From Alkalihalobacillus sp. TS-13 (lineage in GTDB: Bacteria > Bacillota > Bacilli > Bacillales > Fictibacillaceae): a stretch of DNA of 64,000 nucleotides. A program made the translations under genes and the position numbers. The stretch is taken from assembly GCF_019720915.1 (NCBI RefSeq), contig NZ_JAHKSI010000001.1, forward strand, positions 1,612,001 through 1,676,000. Reading direction: 5' to 3'. Under the pieces are notes generated by a model. The model saw only the letters and a program-made list of their open reading frames with translations. It did no database searches and had not been told where the DNA came from. Below are positions 43,535 through 52,383 of this stretch, in pieces (positions within the stretch are counted from its first letter, which is position 1; each line of letters begins with the position of its first letter).

Positions 43535-44995
43535 CTATCGGTCAGGGTCTTTTGGATGTAATACGGTTGGTCTTCTATTTTTGAGTGGAATCGGTGAACG
43601 GATGAGTACGTCCCGGAATCCTTTATATGAAAATGGAATGAATGGCCAAAGGTAGGGAATGTGAAAGGATTTAAGCCGTGAGAGCAAGATGATCCATAAA
43701 GTTGTTCCGATCACATACCCCGGCAAGGCGAATAATCCTGTCAAAATCAGAAGCAACAATCGTGTCAAACGGTTTGCCAGACTTAATTCATACGTCGGAG
43801 TCGCAAAAGAACCTATAGCTGCAATTGAAATATACAAAATAACTTCATTAATAAATAAACCTACATTTACAGCTACTTGACCAATCAATATTGCCGCGAC
43901 TATCCCTAAAGCCGTCGCTAAGGAAGATGGTATATGGACAGTCGCCATCCTCATGATATCCAAACCGATTTCAATCAGTATGAGTTGGATGAACAATGGC
44001 ACATCCCCAACTTTTTCAGGACCAATAAATGCGAGTTGGGCAGGCATCATCTCTGGACTGATAGCGAACAGATACCAAAGAGGTAGCGAAAAAATCGACA
44101 GTAATACTGCGAAAAAGCGTACAAAACGAAGATATGCTCCCACTACTGGTTTTTGTCGATATTCCTCCATATGCTGCAAATGATGCCAAAATGTTGCTGG
44201 TGTTATCAAGACACTTGGTGATCCATCGACAAAAACGAGGATATGACCTTCGTAAAGATGCACAGCAGCGGTATCAGGACGTTCCGTATACCTGACCAAA
44301 GGATAAGGATTCCAATGCTGACCGCAAATGAATTCTTCGATTGTCTTTTCCCCCATCGGAAGTCCATCCGTATCAATCTTTGATAAAGAGTTTTTAATCT
44401 TTTCCACTATTTTCGGATCCGCGATATCCTCTATATACGAGATACAGATATCCGTCTGGGACCTTCTTCCGATTTTCATATATTCCATCCGTAAGGAACG
44501 ATCTCGAACTCGTCTTCTTGTCAGAGATGTATTGAAGATGATCGTTTCTACAAACCCATCCCGTGATCCTCGTACAACCCTTTCCAAATCTGGCTCTGAT
44601 GGACCTCGAACGGGATAGGTTCTAGCGTCGATCACAATTACGGTGTCGATCCCTTCAACAATCAGCAGACTTGGACCTCCTAATGAGAAATCAATCGCCT
44701 TTTCTAGGTTGTTCTGTTCTTCTATTTCCATATATGGAAGATGTGTCCGCATCAATTTCGTTAAAGGATCCGGGTCAAGGTCCTCTGGGTCGAGCCGGGA
44801 TAATAATTTCATCAGATAGTGCATGATATCATCTTTAACAAACCCATCAATCATAAAAAGGCTCATGCGCCGTCCAGCATATTCCAGCTCTAGATGGATC
44901 TGGTCAAAGCTTTTGTCGATTCCTAATTCATCTTTTATATAAGCAATCGTTGAATCATAATCTTTGATTTTTGGCGTTTCTTTATGTCGAGACAT
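43535..44995 (-). CDS. Spore germination protein, GerA A-subunit family, SpoVAF-like
   Basis: 486 aa. N-terminal soluble domain of the GerAA/SpoVAF type (EGIDTVIVIDARTYPVRG, SRDGFVETIIFNTSLTRRR), then five or six membrane helices (FFAVLLSIFSLPLWYLF; ALGIVAAILIGQVAVNVGLF). The C-terminal end RPTVLHPKDPDR and the length resemble SpoVAF. In B. subtilis spoVAF lies in the spoVA operon, so this is either a relocated gene or a stand-alone paralogue. Start after AAAGGAGGGGGAAA. Confidence 0.85.
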   Translation of the reverse strand: MSRHKETPKIKDYDSTIAYIKDELGIDKSFDQIHLELEYAGRRMSLFMIDGFVKDDIMHYLMKLLSRLDPEDLDPDPLTKLMRTHLPYMEIEEQNNLEKAIDFSLGGPSLLIVEGIDTVIVIDARTYPVRGPSEPDLERVVRGSRDGFVETIIFNTSLTRRRVRDRSLRMEYMKIGRRSQTDICISYIEDIADPKIVEKIKNSLSKIDTDGLPMGEKTIEEFICGQHWNPYPLVRYTERPDTAAVHLYEGHILVFVDGSPSVLITPATFWHHLQHMEEYRQKPVVGAYLRFVRFFAVLLSIFSLPLWYLFAISPEMMPAQLAFIGPEKVGDVPLFIQLILIEIGLDIMRMATVHIPSSLATALGIVAAILIGQVAVNVGLFINEVILYISIAAIGSFATPTYELSLANRLTRLLLLILTGLFALPGYVIGTTLWIILLSRLKSFHIPYLWPFIPFSYKGFRDVLIRSPIPLKNRRPTVLHPKDPDR

Positions 44996-45084
44996 TTTCC
45001 CCCTCCTTTCAATTACCATCATTAACCAATTATGACGGTTACATACTAGGACAGGGTTCGAATCATTGATTTTTGCGAAATTCA

Positions 45085-45360
45085 CTCCCTTTCTACCGGC
45101 AGACGAAAAGCGGGAGCGACCCGATTAGTCATGTAGGTCACTCTGAAAACTGACGAGGAGGCTGTCGCCGCCGCAGGAGGTTTGAAGTGATCCAAGTGAC
45201 TGGTCGCTGAGCTCGACATCACTTCACTGCATTAACTCACTTTCGCAAGCCTCCTCACTCACTTGCACAGGGATGCGGTCGTTGTTAGTCGAACATCCTT
45301 CGTTCGTTGCGGGGTCACGCTTGGCCGCTCTTCCCGCAGGAATGTCATGAATTTCACTTG
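45085..45360. repeat. Long dispersed intergenic repeat, copy B
   Basis: Inverted relative to copy A (4245-4532). Conserved blocks include CGACGAGGAGGCTGTCGCC, TTTGAAGTGATCCAAGTGAC and TGGTCGCTGAGCTC. No gene seen in 44996-45448 apart from this. Confidence 0.8.
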
Positions 45361-45409
45361 TAGAAAAACATGAACTCGCTAGCATATCCTTTATATGAGG
45401 AATTTGCAC

Positions 45410-45446
45410 AAAAAAGAGTACTGACTAAGGAGTCAGTACTCTTTCT
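45410..45446. terminator. Terminator of M42 peptidase gene
   Basis: 14-bp perfect stem AAAGAGTACTGACT / AGTCAGTACTCTTT with loop AAGG; T-rich on the minus strand side. Confidence 0.9.
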
Positions 45447-45448
45447 TA

Positions 45449-46501
45449 TTAGGCATTCATATCAGATTTCAGGTAGTAATAAATCAATTGAGCTGTATGT
45501 AACAAGGATGTTTCGTGGGTACGTTCAAATGCGTGTGATGCATCAATACCCGGTCCGATCAAACCATGTTTCACATCAAATCCAGCTCTTATGGCTGCTG
45601 AAGCATCTGATCCATAGTAAGGATAGATATCCATCTGGTATTCGATGTGGTTTTCTTTTGCAAGATTTTCGAGGTGTTTTCTCAGTCCAAGATGATATGG
45701 CCCACTGGAGTCTTTTGCGCAAATTGACACCGTATATTCATCTGTAGCCTGACCGTCACCAATCGCACCCATATCTACTGCCAAATATTCTTCTGTATCA
45801 TCCGGAATATTAGAGTTTCCGCCATATCCGATTTCTTCATTGTTGGAGATCAAAAAATGGGTCGTGTACGGAAGCTGGAACCCTTCTTCCTTTATAAGCT
45901 TGATGACATGCATCAACAAAGCCACGCTAGCCTTGTCATCAAGATGACGGGATTTGATGAAGCCACTGTCTGTGGTTTCGACACGTGGATCAAATGAAAC
46001 AAAGTCCCCTACTGAAATACCTAATTCTCTTACATCCTCTTCCGAGTTGACTCGTTCATCGATACGGACTTCGATATTCTTTTCATCACGTTTTGCATCA
46101 CCTGCTTCTTTATACACGTGTACAGACGTTTGATGCATAAGAATTGTACCTGAAAAGCGCTTGTTATCGGCTGTTTCGATTTGACAATACTCACCTTCAA
46201 CATGATTCCACCTGAATCCACCAATCATCGAGAGTTTCAATCTTCCATTCGGTTTGATTTCTTTGACCATTGCGCCGAGAGTATCGACGTGTGCAGTCAA
46301 AAACCGATGACGATCATCATTTTCTCCAGGCAAAGTAACGAGCAAACCCCCCTTATGATTCCGTTTTGTTTCCAATCCAAGTTTAGTGAAAAAGTCCTCT
46401 ACATGTGTAATGACCTGGTTGGTATTTCCAGATGGGCTTGGAATCGATACAAGACCTTTGATTAATTCCATGATTTCCTTCGTGTTGACTTTCTGATTCA
46501 T
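45449..46501 (-). CDS. M42-family metallopeptidase
   Basis: 350 aa tetrahedral aminopeptidase type. Dinuclear zinc ligands in TAHVDTLG (His), RHLDDKAS (bridging Asp), NNEEIGYGG (catalytic Glu and ligand Glu), DMGAIGDG (Asp) and the C-terminal SHAFERTH (His). Acts on cytoplasmic peptides. Ends with a strong terminator, divergent to the gene at 46595. Confidence 0.92.
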   Translation of the reverse strand: MNQKVNTKEIMELIKGLVSIPSPSGNTNQVITHVEDFFTKLGLETKRNHKGGLLVTLPGENDDRHRFLTAHVDTLGAMVKEIKPNGRLKLSMIGGFRWNHVEGEYCQIETADNKRFSGTILMHQTSVHVYKEAGDAKRDEKNIEVRIDERVNSEEDVRELGISVGDFVSFDPRVETTDSGFIKSRHLDDKASVALLMHVIKLIKEEGFQLPYTTHFLISNNEEIGYGGNSNIPDDTEEYLAVDMGAIGDGQATDEYTVSICAKDSSGPYHLGLRKHLENLAKENHIEYQMDIYPYYGSDASAAIRAGFDVKHGLIGPGIDASHAFERTHETSLLHTAQLIYYYLKSDMNA

Positions 46502-46594
46502 AATTTCTTTTCCCCCTCAAAACTATTTCCTTCTAAACTTCCGGACAGGTTCATATTTTATATGGATAGGATGTCCATGGAGGTCTAAACGGAT

Positions 46595-47470
46595 ATGAAA
46601 AAACAAATCTTGATCTTCTTTATATTAGCGACAGTTACCGCAACGTCCCTCTATATGTATAATAACCAAACATCCAACGTAAAAGAAAGCATTATCTATT
46701 TTCCGATTGATCCGTCTGTTACGTTCACATCTGCAGATACGGAAGTCATTCTACTGGAAGAAAAGGATGAGGATGAATATGAAATCCAGTGGAAGGTGAA
46801 TTCAACTCTCGGGAAAGAGGCGTACTTGAGACAAGATATATCGTTGTTATATGAGGATGGGATGCTGAAGGATACGATGTCCAAATGGGTGGAAAATACC
46901 GATACTCTCCAACAGAAAAAAATCGTCACGAACGAAGATAGTGGTCATTTCGAGGCGATCAGTTTTCACCATGCAGAATTACATTACCCGAATGATATCA
47001 TAAAAAGTGCACAAACCATGAGTTATGATCAACTTTATGTCATCGATACCCCTCTCCAACCATTGGAGTCCTTCAAAGCTCCAGAAAACGAAGAGGATCT
47101 CAATAATAAAAAAATGTTAGATCATGCAACGAACCAACAGCTTAAAGTGGTATGGCATAATTTGATACGTCACTACAATGTTTCCATTGAAAATTACTAT
47201 GTCCTTCCATTGACAAAACTCTATGATTATTCAAAACTTCCCCTTCCTGGTCTTTCAAAAGAAAAAACCGACCAAGTGATCGGCGGCTTATGGGAAGGTA
47301 TTTATAAGAATTATTTTCTTGGCGTCAAATCTCCAAATGGAGAAATTGAATCTCCAATCGGAAGTAGTTTGCCACTCATTCTGATCAGTAAAGATATGAC
47401 ACATTTGATATTGTTGACAGAAACAAAATCAGGTCAAAACGTCCAGCTTATTCAATACATCAATCCTTGA
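46595..47470 (+). CDS. Secreted or membrane-anchored protein, unrecognised
   Basis: 291 aa with an N-terminal signal or anchor (KKQILIFFILATVTATSLYM), then an extracytoplasmic domain without further helices: acidic stretch EEKDEDEYEIQW, and a C-terminal part with GLWEGIYKNYFLGVKSPNG. No cysteine lipobox. No family recognised. It is a single plus-strand gene between minus-strand genes. Confidence 0.65.
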   Translation: MKKQILIFFILATVTATSLYMYNNQTSNVKESIIYFPIDPSVTFTSADTEVILLEEKDEDEYEIQWKVNSTLGKEAYLRQDISLLYEDGMLKDTMSKWVENTDTLQQKKIVTNEDSGHFEAISFHHAELHYPNDIIKSAQTMSYDQLYVIDTPLQPLESFKAPENEEDLNNKKMLDHATNQQLKVVWHNLIRHYNVSIENYYVLPLTKLYDYSKLPLPGLSKEKTDQVIGGLWEGIYKNYFLGVKSPNGEIESPIGSSLPLILISKDMTHLILLTETKSGQNVQLIQYINP

Positions 47471-47517
47471 GGTCTCATAACGACTATTTAATATGAAGAA
47501 ACACGTTTTACTCTCGT

Positions 47518-47697
47518 TTAAAACATGTCTTGAACCATTTTATCACGGACACCAGGAATTCTTAAAAATCCACGAATAGCTATCGTACGTAAAAGTTTCA
47601 TACCAAGAATCAGATTTAACAGTTTGTATCGATTTTGATACATTAAAAATGCACCAAGAATCAATAAGACCCATTTCACTAAACCATATCTCATCAT
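47518..47697 (-). CDS. Small membrane protein, unrecognised
   Basis: 59 aa: helix YGLVKWVLLILGAFLMYQN then basic amphipathic stretch ending IRGFLRIPGVRDKMVQDMF. AAAGGTGGTTTGG precedes the ATG. No family recognised. Confidence 0.6.
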   Translation of the reverse strand: MMRYGLVKWVLLILGAFLMYQNRYKLLNLILGMKLLRTIAIRGFLRIPGVRDKMVQDMF

Positions 47698-47768
47698 CCA
47701 AACCACCTTTCATCTATACTATCTGATATCAGAGGCAGATTTATGCAAAATTTTTTGGTGGTTTATAA

Positions 47769-47890
47769 CAGGATTGTCCTAAAAGGAAAGTGTCCGACAC
47801 CTCCAAACCAACATTTTGTATCAAAACCACGATTTTTCTCAAAATGTTATTAAGTTTCAGAGAGAATCAGACACTTTTTGGACTGCCCTC
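47769..47890. repeat. Palindromic intergenic repeat, copy 2
   Basis: AGGATTGTCCTAAAAGGAAA then GTGTCCGACACCTCCAA match, in inverse orientation, the block at 17117-17217. Other end TCAGACACTTTTTGGACTG. Plus-strand frame 47816-48046 inside and beyond it is not convincing. Confidence 0.7.
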
Positions 47891-48035
47891 CTCCACATTT
47901 TGTGTTGGCGCCATTTTGCGAAGGCGATAAATCACATTCCTCGATCAGTTACCTACAAAAATAAAGGGGGAAATGCAAAAAATATGAAATTAGCTACAAA
48001 AACGAAAAATTATCTGCAAAAACATAAATGTAAAA

Positions 48036-48062
48036 CAGGAGGCTGATTGAATCAGCCTCCTG
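48036..48062 (-). terminator. Terminator of the PapB-like gene
   Basis: Stem CAGGAGGCTGATT / AATCAGCCTCCTG, 12-13 bp, then TTTTAC on the minus strand. Confidence 0.88.
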
Positions 48063-48066
48063 CACT

Positions 48067-49167
48067 TTATCTGATGATTTGAAGTTCTTTAGGAAATTTG
48101 GTCAAGGTTTCAAACCCGTCGGAGGTGACAAGAATATCATCTTCAATACGGACCCCACCTATATCTGGTAAATAGATACCTGGTTCGATCGTGTATGTCA
48201 TACCTTCTTTTAAGAAATTGTTATTGTTTTCACTCATAGATGGATATTCATGAACATCAATTCCGATGCCGTGGCCAATCCGGTGAGGGAAGAAATCGCC
48301 ATAACCTGCATTGGTGATAATATCTCTCGCTTTTTTATCCAGATCACCTAAACGGGTTCCCGGTTTTGACAATTCAAGTGTTTCGAGTTGCGCTTTCAAG
48401 ACAATATCGTAGATTTCTTTTTGTTTATCATTGACCTCCTGAAACGCAACTGTCCTCGTAATGTCCGAGCAATACCCGTCTAACACGACACCAAGGTCGA
48501 ACAAGACAAAATCTCCTTTCTTAAGCTTCCGATTCCCTGGATTTCCATGAGGCTGCCCTGATTTTTCACCGAATAAGACCATAGTAGAGAAGGACATTTC
48601 ACGAATTCCCTTCTTCTTCAATTCATATTCGATCGTCGCAAGGACTTCCATTTCTGTGCATCCTTCTCGTAATGCGTTTACTCCTGTTTCAACCCCAAAA
48701 TCAGCCAGCTCAGCTGCTTTTCTCAGGATTTCTAATTCCTTTTCATCTTTTATGAGACGAAGTTGGTGAAGTTTATCTTCTGCACTATGTAATGATACAG
48801 AAGGGAACATCTTCATGATTTGTTCCGCTCGTGCATATGAGAGTGTTTCTTTTTCTATCACGACATGATCAGCCTTGGTGATACCCCGATCTGTTAGTGC
48901 GTATTGGATCATTTTCCATGGATCATCTGCATCCCCATGGCCAATGATTTCATATTTCCATCCTGCATCCCGTGCTTGAGACACTTCCATTCCTGGACAA
49001 ACTAGGAACGGCTCATGATCTGGGAAAATGAAAATCCCTAACAATCTTTCATGGGGTTCACAGTTAAAATTCGAAAGATAAAATACGTTGGCAGAAGAAT
49101 GGACAAACGCAAAAGTTTGCTCTGTTTCTTGCAACCATTTTGAGAATTGTTCTATTCGCTTTTCCAT
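48067..49167 (-). CDS. Xaa-Pro dipeptidase/aminopeptidase family (M24), second copy
   Basis: 366 aa, same family as papT at 5198-6265 and similar to B. subtilis YkvY/PapB. N-terminal domain to about residue 130, catalytic part with [19 protein letters not shown] (two Asp), HRIGHGIGIDVHE (His), IEPGIYLPDIGG (Glu) and RIEDDILVT (Glu). Start at the ATG 49167; a TTG at 49179 is possible. Single gene with its own terminator. Confidence 0.9.
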   Translation of the reverse strand: MEKRIEQFSKWLQETEQTFAFVHSSANVFYLSNFNCEPHERLLGIFIFPDHEPFLVCPGMEVSQARDAGWKYEIIGHGDADDPWKMIQYALTDRGITKADHVVIEKETLSYARAEQIMKMFPSVSLHSAEDKLHQLRLIKDEKELEILRKAAELADFGVETGVNALREGCTEMEVLATIEYELKKKGIREMSFSTMVLFGEKSGQPHGNPGNRKLKKGDFVLFDLGVVLDGYCSDITRTVAFQEVNDKQKEIYDIVLKAQLETLELSKPGTRLGDLDKKARDIITNAGYGDFFPHRIGHGIGIDVHEYPSMSENNNNFLKEGMTYTIEPGIYLPDIGGVRIEDDILVTSDGFETLTKFPKELQIIR

Positions 49168-49298
49168 TATAGACCACAACCTTTAAATAGTATTCTATTG
49201 GAAACATACCTTTCTAGTGGATGATAGTCAATAAAGAAAACTTGATAAAGCCAAGTCATCAAAAACGCTGAACCATTTTCACCCCTTTTTCAAAGTAA

Positions 49299-49353
49299 AA
49301 AACACCCCCTATGACTATACATTGTTCCATACAAAGTTTATAGAGGGTGTCCT
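49299..49353 (-). terminator. Terminator after the small basic peptide gene
   Basis: Arms ACACCC-CTAT / ATAG-GGGTGT with a long loop and TTTTTT on the minus strand. Confidence 0.6.
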
Positions 49354-49390
49354 ATTTCATTGGAAAAGTCGTTTTTTCAAATTGTATGAC

Positions 49391-49483
49391 TCATAAACGA
49401 TGTCTGCGTCTTGGTAGTAAACCTCTGAAAAGTGAGCGCGGAATAAATGTGATTAAACGAATTAAGCTACTGATCAATCTCAT
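49391..49483 (-). CDS. Candidate 30-residue cationic amphipathic peptide
   Basis: ATG at 49483 preceded by AAAAGGAGGAATAGAC, a near-perfect ribosome-binding site. Reads MRLISSLIRLITFIPRSLF then RGLLPRRRHRL: an amphipathic hydrophobic helix with a strongly basic C-terminus, net positive charge. A terminator follows at 49299-49353. Not recognised; could be a membrane-active or regulatory small protein. Confidence 0.55.
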   Translation of the reverse strand: MRLISSLIRLITFIPRSLFRGLLPRRRHRL

Positions 49484-49569
49484 GTCTATTCCTCCTTTTT
49501 TCATCTTTAATAGGTTGTTCACTTTTCAGCAGGATTTAAAACATTTACGAACTTCATCTCATGCCTACT

Positions 49570-49764
49570 TCATTCTTTATCCATTTGCTCTTCAAATACC
49601 TTTTCGATTTCTTCATCAGAAACAGTTTCTTCTGGAAATTCTTTGATCTCAAAGTGCTTCATGATCGTGTCCAATTTTGACTTAATTAACGATAAGCTAT
49701 ATAGAACGTAAAAAACAATAAGAATCGGCACAATGTACAATAGAAAACCGAAAAGAATTTCCAT
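49570..49764 (-). CDS. Small membrane protein with acidic tail, unrecognised
   Basis: 64 aa: N-terminal helix EILFGFLLYIVPILIVFYVL, then a charged helix SLIKSKLDTIMKHFEIKEF and acidic end DEEIEKVFEEQMDKE. GAGAGGGC lies 8 bases before the ATG. 86 bases upstream of the 30-residue peptide gene, same strand, perhaps one transcript. Confidence 0.65.
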   Translation of the reverse strand: MEILFGFLLYIVPILIVFYVLYSLSLIKSKLDTIMKHFEIKEFPEETVSDEEIEKVFEEQMDKE

Positions 49765-49884
49765 AAAATCAGCCCTCTCTTTGTTAAGGTCCATCACATT
49801 ATGTCTTTATCTGATTTTATGAAAGAGATGACCTAAAGTATTACTCTTAGAGTCCTATCAGCTTCATAATCGATAACTATCAAT

Positions 49885-49917
49885 TGAAAAGCTGCCTGGA
49901 TATGCATTCCAAGCAGC
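49885..49917 (-). terminator. Terminator of nhaC
   Basis: GCTGCTTGGA / TCCAGGCAGC on the minus strand (one G-T pair), then TTTTC. Confidence 0.82.
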
Positions 49918-49938
49918 AGTTAATGTAAGATCCAATCC

Positions 49939-51312
49939 TTAGACCGTCTTCTTCCCAATACCGATTCCTGTGTAACCAAGCAGCATCGTAAATAACGGCG
50001 ACAGGAATAAGAAAAACACATAAGGCAAGTAACTGATTACATCAACCCCAAGAGTGGATGCGAAAAATGCACCACTCACTCCCCATGGTATCAAAGGATT
50101 CACGAGGGTTCCTGCATCCTCTAATGTACGTGACAAATTCCTTAAGTCTAGTTGTTGTTTCTCGAAATGAGGTTTGAAAGATTGTCCTGGAATCAATATC
50201 GATAAATATTGTTCTCCAGTAAATACATTGACTCCTATTGATGAAACAGCAGTCGTAGTAATGATATTTCCCCGACTTTTGATTTTTGTTTCCAGCAACC
50301 TTACAAAGGTCTCAAGTATCCCAAGAGCACGCACCAATCCACCAAGAGCTAATGCAATCCAAATGAGGGATACAGACCACATCATAGACTGGATTCCTCC
50401 ACGATTGACAATTTCATCAACGGTGTTACCCCCGGTTTCCATTTCAACCCCATTTTGCAGCATGGTAAAAATCGCTGTACCAGATGATTGCCCCTGGACA
50501 AACAATATGGTAAGAATCCCTGTAATGACCCCAGCGATCAACGCCGGAATCGTAGGAAAACGCATAAGCGCTAAAACAATGACGACAAGTGGTGACAGTA
50601 ATGTCCAACCACTGATATTAAATGATTGTGTCAAATTTTCCTGTACCTGCATTATCGTGTTCAATCCATCGACTCCGTCTACGCCAGTACCCAAGATCAG
50701 AAATATCGCAATCGTTATAAGCAATGCTGGTATTGTCGTCCACATCAAATGTTTAATGTGATTGAATAATCCGACACCCGCTACCGCTGGGGCAAAGTTC
50801 GTAGTATCAGAGAGAGGAGACATTTTATCTCCAAAACATGCTCCACAAATAATAGAGCCTGCAGCAAGCCCAGGGTGGACACCCAAGCTGGCCGATAACC
50901 CCATTAGGGCTACCCCGACTGTGCCGATGGTTGTAAAAGAACTTCCTGTAAAGCTGGAAACGATAATCGTAACAAGCAGGGCACTGATCGTGAACCAGTG
51001 TGGTTTAATAAAGTCGATGCCGTAAAACAACATCGTTGGTACTGTTCCGCTCATCATCCATGTTCCGATCAGCATGCCGATCACCATCAATATGAGTACA
51101 GGTTTGATTCCAATAATAATTCCGTCTATCAACCCTTTCTCTATCTGCTCCCACTTGTATCCGAAACCTTTTGCAAGGACCGCAATTGAAACGAGAGAAA
51201 GGAGTAAAGGGATATGTGGTTCTGTTTTTAAAATAAGCATCGAGTATAAAATGATTCCTACTAGTAAAATCAATGAAATGAATGAAAACATAACGTTATT
51301 CTTAGATGTCAT
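49939..51312 (-). CDS. nhaC: NhaC-type antiporter under T-box control
   Basis: 457 aa, about twelve membrane helices, with the NhaC marks VSSFTGSSFTTIGTVGVAL, ICGACFGDKMSPLSDTTNF and AGTLVNPLIPWGVSGAFF. The family exchanges sodium for protons, but some Bacillus members sit behind tyrosine T-boxes and are predicted to take up tyrosine or a tyrosine/sodium pair. The T-box here, with a UAC specifier, favours the latter. Start at 51312 after GGAAGGGACATCC. Confidence 0.9.
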   Translation of the reverse strand: MTSKNNVMFSFISLILLVGIILYSMLILKTEPHIPLLLSLVSIAVLAKGFGYKWEQIEKGLIDGIIIGIKPVLILMVIGMLIGTWMMSGTVPTMLFYGIDFIKPHWFTISALLVTIIVSSFTGSSFTTIGTVGVALMGLSASLGVHPGLAAGSIICGACFGDKMSPLSDTTNFAPAVAGVGLFNHIKHLMWTTIPALLITIAIFLILGTGVDGVDGLNTIMQVQENLTQSFNISGWTLLSPLVVIVLALMRFPTIPALIAGVITGILTILFVQGQSSGTAIFTMLQNGVEMETGGNTVDEIVNRGGIQSMMWSVSLIWIALALGGLVRALGILETFVRLLETKIKSRGNIITTTAVSSIGVNVFTGEQYLSILIPGQSFKPHFEKQQLDLRNLSRTLEDAGTLVNPLIPWGVSGAFFASTLGVDVISYLPYVFFLFLSPLFTMLLGYTGIGIGKKTV

Positions 51313-51364
51313 ATGGATGTCCCTTCCTTTTTCTGCCTTATATTTATAGTAACCATTAATCAAA

Positions 51365-51600
51365 GAAAAAAGCTGCCGACTCAGTCCACAGGGGCGAAAT
51401 CATCGCGGTACCACCCTGCTTGACGTGTTCAACAGCATCAACTCTTCATTGATAAAGGTCATGTAACCTATAAGCTCCACGAATGTAATTTCGTTCTTGT
51501 CCCTTCCCTAGCTTTCACCAACCGCTAAGTCTCTGATGTTTGAAGAGGACCGACTACTGATTTCGCTTCGACACTTTTATGCTTTTGTGCGTTCAAGTGT
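51365..51600 (-). ncRNA. T-box leader, tyrosine specifier
   Basis: T-box sequence AGGGTGGTACCGCG at 51404-51417. Stem I distal loop CGGTTGGTGAAAGCTAG, followed by GAACGAAATTACATTCG where the specifier TAC (Tyr) is at 51485-51487 in the same context as GAAA-codon-A in glyQS. AGAGA bulge present near 51530. A long terminator (nested CAGGG/CCCTG, GTC/GAC, GCTG/CAGC) ends in TTTTTTT at 51365-51371. Confidence 0.93.
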
Positions 51601-51612
51601 GAATGTATCTCT

Positions 51613-51641
51613 ACTATAAAACCTTTTCTACCACCCGTCAA
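51613..51641 (-). promoter_or_regulatory. Promoter of the T-box-nhaC unit
   Basis: Minus strand TTGACG, 17 bases, TATAGT, just upstream of the T-box leader. Confidence 0.85.
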
Positions 51642-51721
51642 GAATTTTTTCTAATGTTGTTTTATAAAAGTTTGAAAGCGAGTATAATTCAACCACCATT
51701 ACAAAAGGATTGTGAGAATCA

Positions 51722-51756
51722 ACATAAAAACACTTTTTATAGTGTGTTTTGAAAAA
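51722..51756 (-). terminator. Terminator of mobA
   Basis: Stem AACACTTTTT / AAAAAGTGTT with an 11-12-base loop; minus strand continues with TTTTATG. Confidence 0.6.
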
Positions 51757-51760
51757 GTGT

Positions 51761-52354
51761 TCAATCAAACATTTCTTTATAATCGGCAGGTGTATTTATA
51801 TTCCGAAAACACCTGGTCATTTCATGCGAATGGTACGAAATATAAGCACATTCTAAACGGCTTAACAAATCGGTCAATCGTCTTCTTTCATTTTTCAACA
51901 GGTCGAAAAGGACAGGCTTGACTGCTGAGGGATATAGCGCTGCTAAAGGCTGAACCCGATTTCTTGTACCCGGTACAATCGAGCAGTCGGTTTTTAATAA
52001 AAAATGGAGACTGATCAACTGGCGATAGACCTGTTGCTTCATCAATGGCATATCACAAGCGAGTACTAGATAATACGCAGCTTCATAAGCCTTCATTCCA
52101 GAATAGATTCCGGCAAGCGGCCCCTCCCCTCTGAATTCAGGATCATCCATTATCACTGTTACGTCTTCCTGTTCATCAATGGATGACTGAAGGGAAGGAT
52201 GAGCGACCACAACGATATGTTCGACAAGGGGCTGAAGTATTTCCAATGCAATTTTATAAAAAGGCCTCCCCTCAATCTCTTCCAATGCTTTTGCTGTACC
52301 GTATCGTCTTGACTCCCCACCTGCTAGTACAATTCCTGCAAACAAGGGTTTCAT
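51761..52354 (-). CDS. mobA: Molybdenum cofactor guanylyltransferase
   Basis: 197 aa. Nucleotide-binding start GIVLAGGESRRYGTAKALEE with the conserved G-G-x-S-x-R-x-G-x-x-K pattern, PEFRGEGPLAGIYSG and the ACDMPLMK metal-site Asp. Attaches GMP to molybdopterin to form the bis-MGD cofactor. No other cofactor gene is nearby. Start 52354 after GGGGGAAGAGG. Downstream of yqgN, 29-base gap. Confidence 0.9.
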   Translation of the reverse strand: MKPLFAGIVLAGGESRRYGTAKALEEIEGRPFYKIALEILQPLVEHIVVVAHPSLQSSIDEQEDVTVIMDDPEFRGEGPLAGIYSGMKAYEAAYYLVLACDMPLMKQQVYRQLISLHFLLKTDCSIVPGTRNRVQPLAALYPSAVKPVLFDLLKNERRRLTDLLSRLECAYISYHSHEMTRCFRNINTPADYKEMFD

Positions 52355-52383
52355 CCTCTTCCCCCTTTTCTTCAATTGTTCCA

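Noticed and set aside
47816-48046. 76-codon plus-strand frame
   Set aside because: Starts within a palindromic repeat and ends in a terminator; no ribosome-binding site.
49347-49646. 99-codon plus-strand frame
   Set aside because: Antisense to two minus-strand small genes that have strong ribosome-binding sites.
50174-50761. 195-codon plus-strand frame
   Set aside because: Antisense to nhaC; no ribosome-binding site and not protein-like.
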